DNA of 64,000 nucleotides from Lineus longissimus (Eukaryota; Nemertea; Pilidiophora; Heteronemertea; Lineidae): contig NC_088311.1 in the NCBI RefSeq assembly GCF_910592395.1, positions 8,930,501-8,994,500 of the forward strand, given 5' to 3'. Below the pieces are notes generated by a model. The model did no database searches and was not told where the DNA came from. It saw only the letters and a program-made list of their open reading frames with translations. Positions 12,701 through 22,552 of this stretch are shown piece by piece (the stretch's first letter is position 1; each line of letters opens with the position of its first letter). Made by a program: the position numbers and the translations under genes.

Positions 12701-15437
12701 CCTATATTGACAGGTATACTTAAACTGGTATCAGGACATTTACCCTTCGGACCTTTACCCCCCTGGACATACACCCCCTGGACATTAACCCCCCGGAGAT
12801 TTACCCCCAGACATTTGCCCCCTTAGGACACTTACCCCCCAGGACACTTACCCCCCAAGAATATTTTTTGAAAATGATCTTATGAAAACAGCAAACATTT
12901 TGTTTTCCTTCTCAGACTGCCGAAACGACTGGTAAACAGGAAGCGAAGAGACTGTCTATTCCTCCCCAAGCACTGATTGATCAGTCCGACATGTATACTC
13001 ACGTCTTTACTGTGTTCGTTGACAATAAGGTAAGGCCATTTATCTGTGTGTTAATTTGCATTCTGATAGATGGATAATAATGATACCGGGTAGTGATAAT
13101 AGTGAGTTTTTATGTAGCACTTTTCACTGTACCATCTCCTGTCTCAGAGCATGCACTAAGCAGCATTGGCCTGGTATTGAACTCGGGTAGACCTACCGAT
13201 CACAAGGCGTTATCTGTGGTGCCACCGTGCTCCTTATTCCAGGCTATGCTGAAAAGGCCTTGTACTTCTGTCTTTACCAATAATCTTTAACAGTAATAAA
13301 ATATTCATGGTTCCCTTGCATTGTACACTGGAACCATAAGTCCCTGGCTGCCTAACCTTGTCACAATGTTCTTACTTCAGTTCAACTCTCTTTGTTTGTT
13401 TTTCAGGAGATCTATTACAAATTCACTGTGGCAGTTTTGATCGAATACATCCGGTCACTGAACTCTCATCAAATTCCTGTGCAGGTGGGTACATGTCAAA
13501 GAATAGCAGGACACCTGGCCCATTACATCATCGCACAGTCTGCAAAATGATATTCGATATTGACCTCGGTGCATGTTGCTTTCAACACTGTGGGTACAAG
13601 ATTTGATTCTCAGTGGCCCCAAGTTGGGCCTGTTCACTCAATCCGCATTGGCAGCAACGTTGGTGTAAGTCTTGACACCACTATTGTAAATGCAATTGAC
13701 AATGGAGTGTGGCAGCAACGTTGGTGTAAGTCTTGACACCACTACAGATTGTAAATGCAATTGACAATGGAGTGTGCAGCAGTTTCCTTTTATCATTGCT
13801 GTTTATTTTTGTTCCAGCACTACCTCTATGAACTTGTAATAAACACACTAGTCCAGCATGGCTGTTATTACCAACTCCATCAGTTTCTACAATACCATGT
13901 TCTCAGTGACTCTAAACCTATCGTAAGTCTGTATTTAACATATTCATACGCATTCTCAACAAACAGAAGTCTTGTATGTTGGGAGGTAACCTACCTTCTT
14001 GTTTTATGCCAGTCTTTGTAATATCAGCATTTTAGTAGTGGCAGCATTCATCACTCTATACCTGCAGATCTGCTTTGAGCAGGATTTGTAGGGGTTATAG
14101 GCCAGATGAATGCTGCCTCTAATGAACTGCTGGTTGTATACGAGTTTGAGCTGACTCCGGCTGGTCACGGAGTGGTTTTTACCTCCAGATGGCAGGCATC
14201 AATCTTTTAAAAAGATCTATGCCTGGTTGTTGGGTTTCTCTCACTGTGTTCTCTGGCTTTTCCCTCAACACCAAAAGACCAACTTCACAGGGTTTCTTTC
14301 TGTTGTGATCTAAGAATATCAGGGGAGTTTTTTATCCTAACCAATGTGATTTATATTTTTCCAGGCTTGTCTGCTGCTCTCCCTAGAAAACTTCTATCCA
14401 CCAGCATATCAACTGGCCCTTGACATGTTAAAGGTAAACAAGTAATTGGCATGTACAGGTAGTTCATTTGAAGTAGTTTGCAGAGATATGGAACTATTTA
14501 TATCTGGGAACTTGACAGTGAAATGTTCTGTATTGAAATAGAACAAGCATACCATTATCCACAGTGCAATCTAATAAGCTTTCTCCTGAATGCCTTTTAA
14601 AATCCAGATTTTTTGCAAACAAATTCCATTCTATTCCTTTCTTCTTGCAGAGATTATCAACCGCCACTGAAGAGATCATTGAAGTACTTTTGTCAAAACA
14701 GCAGCTTTTACAAGCATTGAGGTAACTAGAGCGACATCTGCAATATCACAATCACGAAACTTTGTTGTTGACTTTAAATTATGATAGCAATGCATCGAAA
14801 AGAAGATTTTCACAGTTCTAATTTTCCCCTTTTGACATGAAGTCACAGGACGTTGGACTTGTGAAAGGTTCTGGGGTGAGAGGGTGAAAGGTGAAAAGTC
14901 CTGCTATAGAGCCGAACATTTGGGAGCACCCTACTGGCTCATGTCTAAAAGCTCAGGTTGTAGCGCTGTTTGGGAAAAAAATATAACGGTCGTGAACATT
15001 ACCCTGTTTACAGAACATGTCTAAAGTAAATGCTGACTTCTGAATGTTCTATTTTTCAGATTTGTGAAGAGTGTTGGTTATGTCGATGGCGTGTCTGCTC
15101 GGAAGTTCTTGGATGCGGCTCTGGGGACAAAAGATATCATGATATTCTACACTGTATTTAAATTCTTCGAACAACGTAATGTCAGACTCAGAGGCACGCC
15201 AAAATTTCCATCAGGTGAATACTAATGACTAATACCAAGAATTGATGAAGTGATGTTAAAATCTAATTTATGGTACAATCACCTACAGGCTGACGAATGA
15301 ACTTGGATTTGAAATTCTTTCCAAATGTTAAGTTAACTTTATCACCTTATCTTACAGGAGAGCGTTGCGAGAAGTATGTCAAGCACATGGAGGCCACTTT
15401 CGGAAGTGAGGCGCTGACAGCGATTAATCCTTCTTGA
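6723..15437 (+). CDS. RMC1: Regulator of MON1-CCZ1 complex (C18orf8/Mic1), complete, 20 exons
   Basis: Third subunit of the metazoan MON1-CCZ1 exchange factor, which activates Rab7 on late endosomes, lysosomes and autophagosomes. Exons: 6723-6836, 7234-7310, 7816-7900, 8298-8441, 8800-8871, 9438-9506, 9875-9978, 10354-10449, 10853-10958, 11164-11275, 11533-11583, 11927-12039, 12372-12545, 12916-13029, 13407-13484, 13818-13922, 14365-14433, 14651-14721, 15060-15214, 15358-15437. They join in frame to 662 residues (human about 657). Residues 1 to about 340 form the beta-propeller-like half (for example FVNFFDGMDTMEYS and LDLSGRFAVNIVDNLILVHH). The C-terminal half is the Mic1 domain: MDFLLQRKEC-type LIDFLLQRKECKKLVLSVC, DQSDMYTHVF, LVQHGCYYQLHQFLQYHVLS and SARKFLDAA. 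Exon 7 has a tandem CAGCAG acceptor. The start ATG opens a conserved MAEISQGGQF exon and follows stops upstream. Confidence 0.96.
9028..9230 (+). mobile_element. tRNA-derived SINE in RMC1 intron 5
   Basis: A tRNA-like head (TGGTATAGTGGTTTGATTGC, then CCAGGCTCATATTC) is followed by a B-box-like GGGTTTGATTC at 9084-9094. The GCCAGGCTCATAT block is shared with the minus-strand copy near 34309-34375, which supports a common family. The 3' limit is approximate. Confidence 0.55.
12734..12857. repeat. Degenerate minisatellite, unit about GGACAYTTACCCCCC
   Basis: About eight imperfect copies of a 15-18 base unit (GGACATTTACCC, GGACATACACCCCC, GGACACTTACCCCCC and similar) in RMC1 intron 13, ending about 60 bases before the next exon acceptor. 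Confidence 0.9.
13105..13233 (-). mobile_element. tRNA-derived SINE in RMC1 intron 14
   Basis: Read on the minus strand it begins GGAGCACGGTGGCACCACAG, has a B-box GAGTTCAATACC at 13184-13173 and ends in AAAAGTGCTACATAAAAAC, a typical SINE-like A-rich tail. The head resembles a tRNA with an A-box region, GATAACGCC. Confidence 0.6.
13650..13775. repeat. 61/65-base tandem duplication in RMC1 intron 15
   Basis: Copies at 13650-13710 and 13711-13775 begin GGCAGCAACGTTGGTGTAAG. They are near identical apart from a four-base insertion (CAGA) in copy 2, which indicates a recent duplication. It ends about 40 bases before the exon 16 acceptor. Confidence 0.92.
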
Positions 15438-15768
15438 AACCAGGACATGTTACTTGGATATGTGGACGACTTGTAACAAAATGAACATTATGAGACTATT
15501 TTGAAAAGCTGGTGCTGTGATGCATTTCGATCTGAATGGTGTGGCTCGAAGGGTCATCATAGGCAGTATTCAGTAAGGCGCTACTATATTTCTTCCCAAA
15601 AAATCATAACATTTGTAACAAAGTGTAAAATGGTCCGATTTATTTTTTTTGATTTATTTATTTTTAATGAACATTTCACAAATTTATTAACTGGATACTA
15701 CTGGATGCTGTTTAGGATGACCGGGCTCAAGTTGGGGGTTTTCGAGTGGAGGTAGGCCTACTCACATT

Positions 15769-15851
15769 TGTGACTCAGAATGACAAGAATAAGTGTATAT
15801 TTGGAGAGAAATGTGACTCAGAATGACAAGAATAAGTGTATATTTGGAGAG
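15769..15851. repeat. 43-base tandem duplication
   Basis: TGTGACTCAGAATGACAAGA starts both copies (15769 and 15812). They are essentially identical for about 40 bases and lie in the presumed RMC1 3' untranslated region. Confidence 0.9.
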
Positions 15852-16144
15852 CAACTGACTGGTTTATTTCACCTTTTGGGCGTCTCAGTATGTAAATACA
15901 TTGTAAATACTTGTAAACAAGTAAAGTGATAGTCTAACTGCTTATTGAATCACCTCACAGAATCGTAATTTTGGTGAATCTTCTTCTCTGTAAGTGTTGT
16001 GATCAACATTGGTGCTTCTGTTAGTGCAGTCAATGGCAGAATATGTTGGTTTTCCCTTCAACTTCAATTTCACTGTGAGAAATGTACTCATTAGAAATGT
16101 ATAGTAACTATATAGCTGTCATGTACATAGAAGTAAAAATATAT

Positions 16145-16150
16145 AATAAA
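16145..16150 (+). terminator. Candidate RMC1 polyadenylation signal
   Basis: First canonical AATAAA I found downstream of the RMC1 stop at 15437; it would give a 3' untranslated region of about 730 bases. It lies just before the inserted transposon. A second AATAAA at 17033 is too close to the PLPP start to be preferred. Confidence 0.4.
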
Positions 16151-16201
16151 TGTCATTCCTATAATTCTGGTTACTGGTATAGTGGTATTCTGGAGACAAT
16201 A

Positions 16202-16664
16202 GGGAGGTTCCGCACCGCCTACAATTACGATTACGATTACGATTTGTGTATGACGTCATCAATTTTGCAGCAACGTCATCAGCCCTGAAATCGTCTGCGG
16301 CATATTCGGTTCGTTTCTACGACGATGGCGGCTAATCTTCGTAAGTGATAAACGATCATCGAGAACGTCAATTTCATGCACTTCCAAAGTATCCTGGGTC
16401 ACGTTTTTCACAAACAATATATTTTGACTATGCACACCAGACGTAGGACCTGCAAATTTCATGGCCAAAGCTGTGTTAGACCGTCACGACTGCAATGAAA
16501 TAGGAATGAAAATTCGCTCTGTTCGTGAGCCATGGGTTTCTCGAATGACATCAAGAGTATTTTTGCGGAACTGAATTTAGCTGCTTCTCGATGCGATTAC
16601 GATTACGATTACGTTTTCCGAAATCGTAATCGTAATCGTAATCGTAGGCGGTGCGGAACCTCCC
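16202..16664. mobile_element. 463-base TA-flanked inverted-repeat transposon with GATTAC arrays
   Basis: The ends GGGAGGTTCCGCACCGCC are perfect inverted repeats, flanked by TA at 16200-16201 and 16665-16666, as in mariner-type insertion. Just inside each end is a run of the hexamer TTACGA/TCGTAA (about three units). The right end carries the array in both orientations, forming a hairpin around 16592-16645. The interior has no transposase frame, so it is non-autonomous. It also contains a TGACGTCA site at 16251-16258. Confidence 0.88.
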
Positions 16665-17085
16665 TATTATGTATCAGAGCATTCATCTCATCCAATGAGC
16701 TGAGATTTTTTTCCCTTCAAAACCCAAGCTGATCACCCAGAGGTTGGAGCTTGTGGCCCTTTTTTGCGACCACCCAAGGAGGCCAAACACCCAGACTATG
16801 CTCCTCGGCATGCTCACCCACAAGGGGTTAATTTTGACCACACCCAACAAGTGCTGCCCCTCACTTGGAAAGTGGAACTAAAAGGGGCAGTAACAAATCA
16901 GCATGGCTGTAATGATCTAAGAAAATGTAAAAAACGCAAGATTTGGATCAAAACTTTCAATTCATAATTTGTAGATAAGATTGCATGACCTTATGTTTGT
17001 ACTTTTAAGCAAGTATAACTTTGTGTTTACGAAATAAATCGACGTTACAACCAGAGGCAGGCTGACAACAAGCCACAAATCCAAA

Positions 17086-20000
17086 ATGGCGAACTCCGCA
17101 CTTCGATCGCGGCTGGTCCGCATATTTGTGGATGGATTGTGCCTATTATTTGGTGAGATATCGCAAAACCTCCTAATGAAACCTTGGTCATGTCTTTGTT
17201 AACATTTGTACCGAATTTCAGCTTGATCGATCCATTGGTAGGGAAGTGAGGGAACACAAAACGTGAAAAAACAAAAATGTCAGGCCTAGCCCTAGTTTAG
17301 TAGTTAGTAAAAACACGAAAGCAGGACATGGCATAGGGCCTAATCAAGATAGCGACACTGTCCCAGTCATACGCATTAGCTGCGGTAATATGTAAAGTCA
17401 AGGACTTAGTGAGCCCCCCTTTAGGTCGGGGGAGCTCCCCCGAACCCCCCTACGAGCATATGTTAAGTGCAAGCTCTAACAACTACAGCTGTTACAATGG
17501 GGGGACACCCCCCAAACCCCCCTCCATCGACATAGGTTTTTACCAGTGCGTTGGGGGGAAGCTCCCCCCAAACCCCCCCCCCGGTGGACAGTCAACTAGC
17601 CCTTCTGTGTCATACTGCTGGAGGGGGGTGGGGTGCGATGGGACCATCCATATAGTAATTATAGTTCCTTCCGACACATTTTTGTTTTGGTAATGTAATA
17701 CATTGTGATTGTCCTTATTCACGGGAATCGGGCGTTTCCAGTGATATACGACACTTAAATGGATTGTCCTCATGCATTCACTTTGGAAACGCATTTTAAA
17801 ATAGATGTTATGTCCTGTTAATGGGGCACGTCATCATCGCGTACATTTGGGAAAAACTCCCTAACGAGACCGGAGCAGACGGCTGAAAGTAGTTTATTTA
17901 TTGGCCGCTAGGGTGCAGAATGTCGCTCACCCGAATTTTTCACGCAACTTTTGCTAAATAGAGCTAGTTCTAGTTTGTAATTCATTTTGATTCTTCAGAT
18001 TTGGGTAGTAGACTAGAATAACTTAGTCGTCAGTGTGGTTTTAAGCAGGAAAAACGTATTTGTTTTTCTTAAAGTGCCTTTTTTGGACGGGTGTGTGCGA
18101 TTGTTTTGTTTATGTCACGTGACCTCGACCATGTCTACACAAAATTGAAATAAACCACCCTTTTCTGTCATTATTTAGGACGGATATTTCTCTAATAAAA
18201 ATATGAATATAATTGGCCAATTTCTTAGGCATATGTAGCGAATTCCCATGAAGATTTAAATTAGATGTTCTCGTAACCTGTTACAACTGGTCTGATTTAT
18301 AATTCAGCGCTACAACTGGTCTGATTTATTTATTCAGCGCCATTTTGAAAAACCCAAAAAAATTGTTTGTTGGATATACAATATAGTTAGGCCTACTCTC
18401 TTTATTTCTCTTCATTCATTTACATTATATACTCCCGCACACACGTGTATCTTAAGAGCCCCTCCTAAGAGGGGGGCTTAAAATTAAATGAAAACAGACA
18501 AATTGAACCTCCAGTTGTCAAACCTCGGGGCTTCCGTCAAAACAACTTTTTTGTCCTAAAGACTTTGACAATAAATATTTCATACTTGGTAATTACTAAT
18601 TGGTTAGTTGGCCCCCTATAGTAGTAGCACTGTAAATGTCTGGTAGGCCTACACTAGCTGTACCGGACCAGTGTTGCAATTTTTTCCAGCAAGGGGCCAA
18701 TAGCAATACCAGGACAGGTCCACACTGACTCAGGTAGGATGATTTGCCAGTACAGCTATATGACTATGTGCTAGCAGACATTTACAGCACTACTAAGTAC
18801 ATGTATACACATAGTAAGATAATTTGAATTGAATTTCCAGTTTGGCTGGTGGTGATCATCATCAAGTTGGGTGATATACAGCCATTCAGAAGAGGATTTT
18901 TTTGTGATGATCAGAGTTTGATGCACCCATATAAAGACGACACCATTACGAGTACCGCACTGATTTTCTGTGGGCTAGCAGTAATTGCAGTTATTGTAAG
19001 TATGAGTCAATTTTTTAGATATGAGACAAATTCAGCTGACTGTAAACCATAAACTGTTTTAAAAAGCTGAAAATTGGCAGGTCAGTTCATTTTCAATTTT
19101 CATTACCCATAGACCTACAGCATGGCTGTGAAGGGTGTTGTCGTCCTATGTCTGTCCGTCCATCAAGATGACATAAATGCTCTCACTTGAGACCAACTCT
19201 CCAGCACCCACCTCAACTTAGTCTAGGGGTATCCGGTGCGACTCGGCATGCTGTTTTTTTCAATTGGTTGTAGACAAAATTCTGTGTTTTCTGCTAGAAT
19301 TTGTTTGAATTCTGTTGAGCTCAAATTTTTGCCCTTGTCATGTTCTTGAGGGTGTTTGTAGTGTCATGACATGTTGACAACTAACATGACTGATTATTCA
19401 TACTTTACTTTTAGGTATTTTTCACTGAACTTGGCAACTTTCTCGTAGCAAGAAGTAAAAGAGTGGACTTGCCAACATTTCAACTTGGGAAATTCACCAT
19501 CAACTCCTTGTTATGGAACTTGTACAAGTATATTGGTATCTTTGGCTTCGGAGCTGGAGTCTGCATGTCCTTCACCGATGTTGGAAAGTATTCCATTGGC
19601 CGGTTACGACCTCATTTTCTGGATGTTTGCAAGCCTGACTTGTCGAAGGTGAACTGCTCAACATATGTGGAGGGAGACGTGTGCCTTGGAACAGGGGCCA
19701 CAGCCTATCAATTAAAGAATATGAGGTACTTGTTCAAATCCACTACATCAACTAATAACTGCTTGAAAGTTTCCTGTCGTTAGAGCTCAGACAGAGGAAG
19801 GTTCAAGTCACGAACCCTGCACAGGCGGGTCTTAGTACTATTAAACATCGAGACCAGTAAAGTGGAGCTAAAAGTAAAAGATAGACTCAAATCTGAGGTA
19901 CTTTGTGGTCAAAAACTACAATGTAAGGAGAGCTTTGCTGTCAACTTCACTTGCTTTATCATTTCCTTTGTGAATTTCTTTCTCTTGACCAAAGTTCTAG

Positions 20001-21637
20001 ACATACCTACATGCATCTATAAGTTCTCAGTCTGACCTTTGCTGACTGTTATTATACCAATTTAAAATTTATCACTTCTTCGTTTAAGGCTCTCCTTTCC
20101 TTCTGGGCATTCATCGTATGCAATGTATTGTGCATTCTATGCAATGGTGAGTTTACGTTCTACATACAGTAGAACCTCCCCTTGCGGACACCTCCACATT
20201 ATGGACATGTTAGTTCACTCCTAATTCTTTTCTCAGTCATTTGCTTTAACCAAAACCTTGTTCAGTTAATTACATGGTGGAGTGAATTTAATGTCCGTTG
20301 CTCTCCTAATTAAAACAGAATGTATTGTTTAATTATCTTCACTGTGCATCACATTGCCAAGCTACTGTATCTTGTAACATTAATTGCAGTCCATTGAATT
20401 GTTCAACCCCATGTTCATACACATGAATCCATTTTTTTGACAAACGAAATGGAATATGGAATAGGACGGCTTCACGACTCCCGTGTTCATAAACATGACT
20501 ACACCTTTTGGACAATAATGGCATAACCTCCCTAAAGGACACCTCTACATTACGGCCACCAACGCCCAGTCCCGTGGGTGTCCGCAATAGAGAGGTTGTA
20601 CTGTATATGTTGAAACCAAGTGACTGTAAAGTAAAGGGAAACTCTAGGACAAGTTCATTTGCCCGTTCACTTGTCATTTATAAACCAGTATGAAACCTGT
20701 TATCATCATATGTCACACTAGCTTCAGCTGTTGAGGAGAGTGGGGAATTGCTTAATATGCTTATAAGCATATAAAATAAGTGGTGCAAGTATAACCCCAG
20801 TTAGCCCCTACAGTGCCGAAAAGCACTGGTAGGACATATCAATGCACACGAAGATTATAATTGTACTGAGGCTATAGATGTACCCATTTAAACTTTTTTT
20901 TCATGCTTTTTTTATACGGAAGGCCAACTTTTGCTCAACTGGTCGTTTCAGTGGGTTCCCTGATACCACATACTCAGTAGGCAGTTGATTTGCCATGTTC
21001 TCTCTTATGACTCATCGATGACCTTTGTCTTTCAGCTCTATTTACACTCACGTGTGCAATGGAAGGGCAGTGTACTACTGAAACATCTTGTTCAGGCCGT
21101 TGTGATGATTGGCATGTTCTGGATATGTTTATCACGGATCTCAGATTACAAGCACCACTGGAGTGACGTGCTAGGTGGTGCTGTGATTGGCATTGCAACT
21201 GCAATTGCTACAGTAAGAAAAAAATAATATTCAAATTAGCTTTCATTGCTCAATTTCTGTCATATCTGCTTACTGCTGATTTAAATGTCTTCAAACCCTT
21301 TTTTTAAAAATATTTAAACCTGTGTTCTGCTGGTGACAACTTCAAACAAAATATTTGTTCATGCTTTGTTTTCTTGTGACCAGTTTTGTTAAAAAATGGT
21401 CAATAAAAGCATTTTAGTAATTTTGGTGGTGTTTCTACATTCCAGGTTTTTGGCATTTCTGACCTATACCGCCACCCCTTGGAGATAACTCTTCAGGAGC
21501 AAGTTAACCGCCAGAAGAGTGGCTACCTCAGCGACTCTGTGTACCCGAGGAATGGCTCCACGTCTGTCGAGAATCCAGGTGCAAGGGAGAGTGAACTAGA
21601 GGGTGTGGCAGTCCATAAGGTATCTGTGGATATGTAA
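17086..21637 (+). CDS. PLPP: Phospholipid phosphatase (lipid phosphate phosphatase / PAP2 family), complete
   Basis: Integral membrane phosphatase that removes phosphate from phosphatidate, lysophosphatidate, sphingosine-1-phosphate and ceramide-1-phosphate at the outer leaflet. Six exons: 17086-17152, 18841-18995, 19415-19725, 20089-20146, 21036-21212 and 21446-21637, giving 319 residues (PLPP1-3 are about 285-311). The three PAP2 motifs are intact: K132-YSIGRL-R139-P140; S180-F-P182-S183-G184-H185; and S230-R231 with H237 and D241 (catalytic histidine and its aspartate). Hydrophobic segments include residues about 12-32, 62-86, 108-126, 190-200 and 216-229, fitting six membrane passes. N154-C-S lies in the predicted extracellular loop, a glycosylation position in this family. 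The C-terminal tail is polar. I cannot tell which vertebrate PLPP1/2/3 member it matches; invertebrates often have co-orthologues (wunen-like). The first exon is preceded by AATCCAAAATGG and joins in phase. Confidence 0.95.
17409..17600. repeat. Three G-run/C-run hairpin modules in PLPP intron 1
   Basis: Three spaced modules have the form G5-6, short linker, C5-6, AA, C-run: GGGGGAGCTCCCCCGAACCC near 17428, GGGGGGACACCCCCC near 17500, and GGGGGGAAGCTCCCCCC near 17554. Each can form a strong hairpin followed by a C-tract. They are spaced about 60-75 bases apart. Confidence 0.8.
18114..18123. promoter_or_regulatory. GTCACGTGAC palindrome (CLEAR/E-box-like) in PLPP intron 1
   Basis: A perfect 10-base palindrome containing CACGTG, matching the consensus bound by MiT/TFE-type bHLH-zip factors on lysosomal genes. 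Seen in the sequence; use is unproven, as it lies about 1 kb into intron 1. Confidence 0.35.
18282..18340. repeat. 29/30-base tandem duplication in PLPP intron 1
   Basis: TACAACTGGTCTGATTTAT followed by a short linker and CAGCGC occurs twice in direct succession. Confidence 0.88.
20167..20603. mobile_element. pogo/Tigger-like MITE in PLPP intron 4 (family M2, copy 1)
   Basis: Left end CAGTAGAACCTCCCC and right end GAGAGGTTGTACTG are inverted repeats flanked by TA on both sides. The GGACACCTC subterminal motif recurs. At 437 bases it is the longest copy of this family here; no transposase frame is seen. Confidence 0.8.
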
Positions 21638-22552
21638 ACATTCCCCCCTGGCGCAAAGTCAGCGTTACAATTGTAAAGGACAACAACTCCTCAGGAAATC
21701 AATGGCGTAGTGACCAATGGAACCGCTAGGAGGCGCAGTGAGTCACATACCTTTTCAGGCCTCATACGAAACGTCCTGCGTGACGTCATTCGAGGTTGAC
21801 AACAGATGATGCAAAGTCAGCATAGTTCTTGTCGCCATACTGCATGTGTTTTTGACCTTAGCAAAGTTATTGTTGGCAGACAAAGCTGTTGGTGGCGTTA
21901 TTGCAAACTCTGTTGGGCCTGAAAAGGGCTCACTGCGCCACCTACGGGGATTTCAAAGAAGCATCATTCCTTGTTGGAGTGGCTGCATTTACTATTGTAA
22001 AGCTGGTTCCTGATCTGCCTTCATACGCAGTATTTTATGTCAAACAAACAAAAGCTACAATATACATGTATTACAAATTATGCATGGAGAGACAAATTCC
22101 GGTACTTTTATAAACAATTGTATCTATTCCGTGACCTCTTTTCTATTTGCATGCGGACCAGTGTAACAAGTTAATTGTTGGGTATGAAGGCATCAGTCAG
22201 TTTATGATTGTTTTCATGGTGATTTATTTATCCACATCTTCTGTGTTGTGTATATTGATTGATACAAAGGTTGCGCTCAGTCTTGACACACACTTACTCT
22301 CCCAAGTGATTCCCTTGAACTGTATATTACATCATGAGTTGAAATGGGGTTTCCCCGTCCTCGGCAAACTCGGTTGTAAAAATGACTTAACAGCCTTGAA
22401 GCTGCTGTAGGAGACTCCCACACAGTGCCTGATGCATCACGTTGTGTCTTTTCAAAAATTAAAAAAAAGTCTTACGTCCTTGTTCTTCTTGGCGTTTGAT
22501 TTTCTGTTTTATGGCTATACTACAGAACCAAGCCGATGTCTCTACTAATAAA
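21638..22552 (+). other. Probable PLPP 3' untranslated region
   Basis: From the stop codon to the first AATAAA at 22547-22552. It contains a TGACGTCA octamer at 21781. Open frames here are short and show no recognisable domain. Confidence 0.4.
22547..22552 (+). terminator. Candidate PLPP polyadenylation signal
   Basis: First canonical AATAAA downstream of the PLPP stop at 21637 that I found; would give a 3' untranslated region of about 910 bases. Confidence 0.4.

Larger units (their letters stand above)
15438..17085. other. RMC1 3' region and RMC1-PLPP spacer
   Basis: Contains a 43-base tandem repeat, a possible polyadenylation signal for RMC1 (16145), the 463-base GATTAC-ended transposon (16202-16664) and about 420 bases before the PLPP start that should hold its promoter. 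No further gene is seen. Confidence 0.55.

Noticed and set aside
17033-17038. AATAAA as a polyadenylation site for RMC1
   Set aside because: It lies only about 50 bases before the PLPP start codon and beyond an inserted transposon; the signal at 16145 is more plausible.
17409-17693. 94-codon proline-rich frame in PLPP intron 1
   Set aside because: The proline runs are translations of the C-tracts in the hairpin modules.
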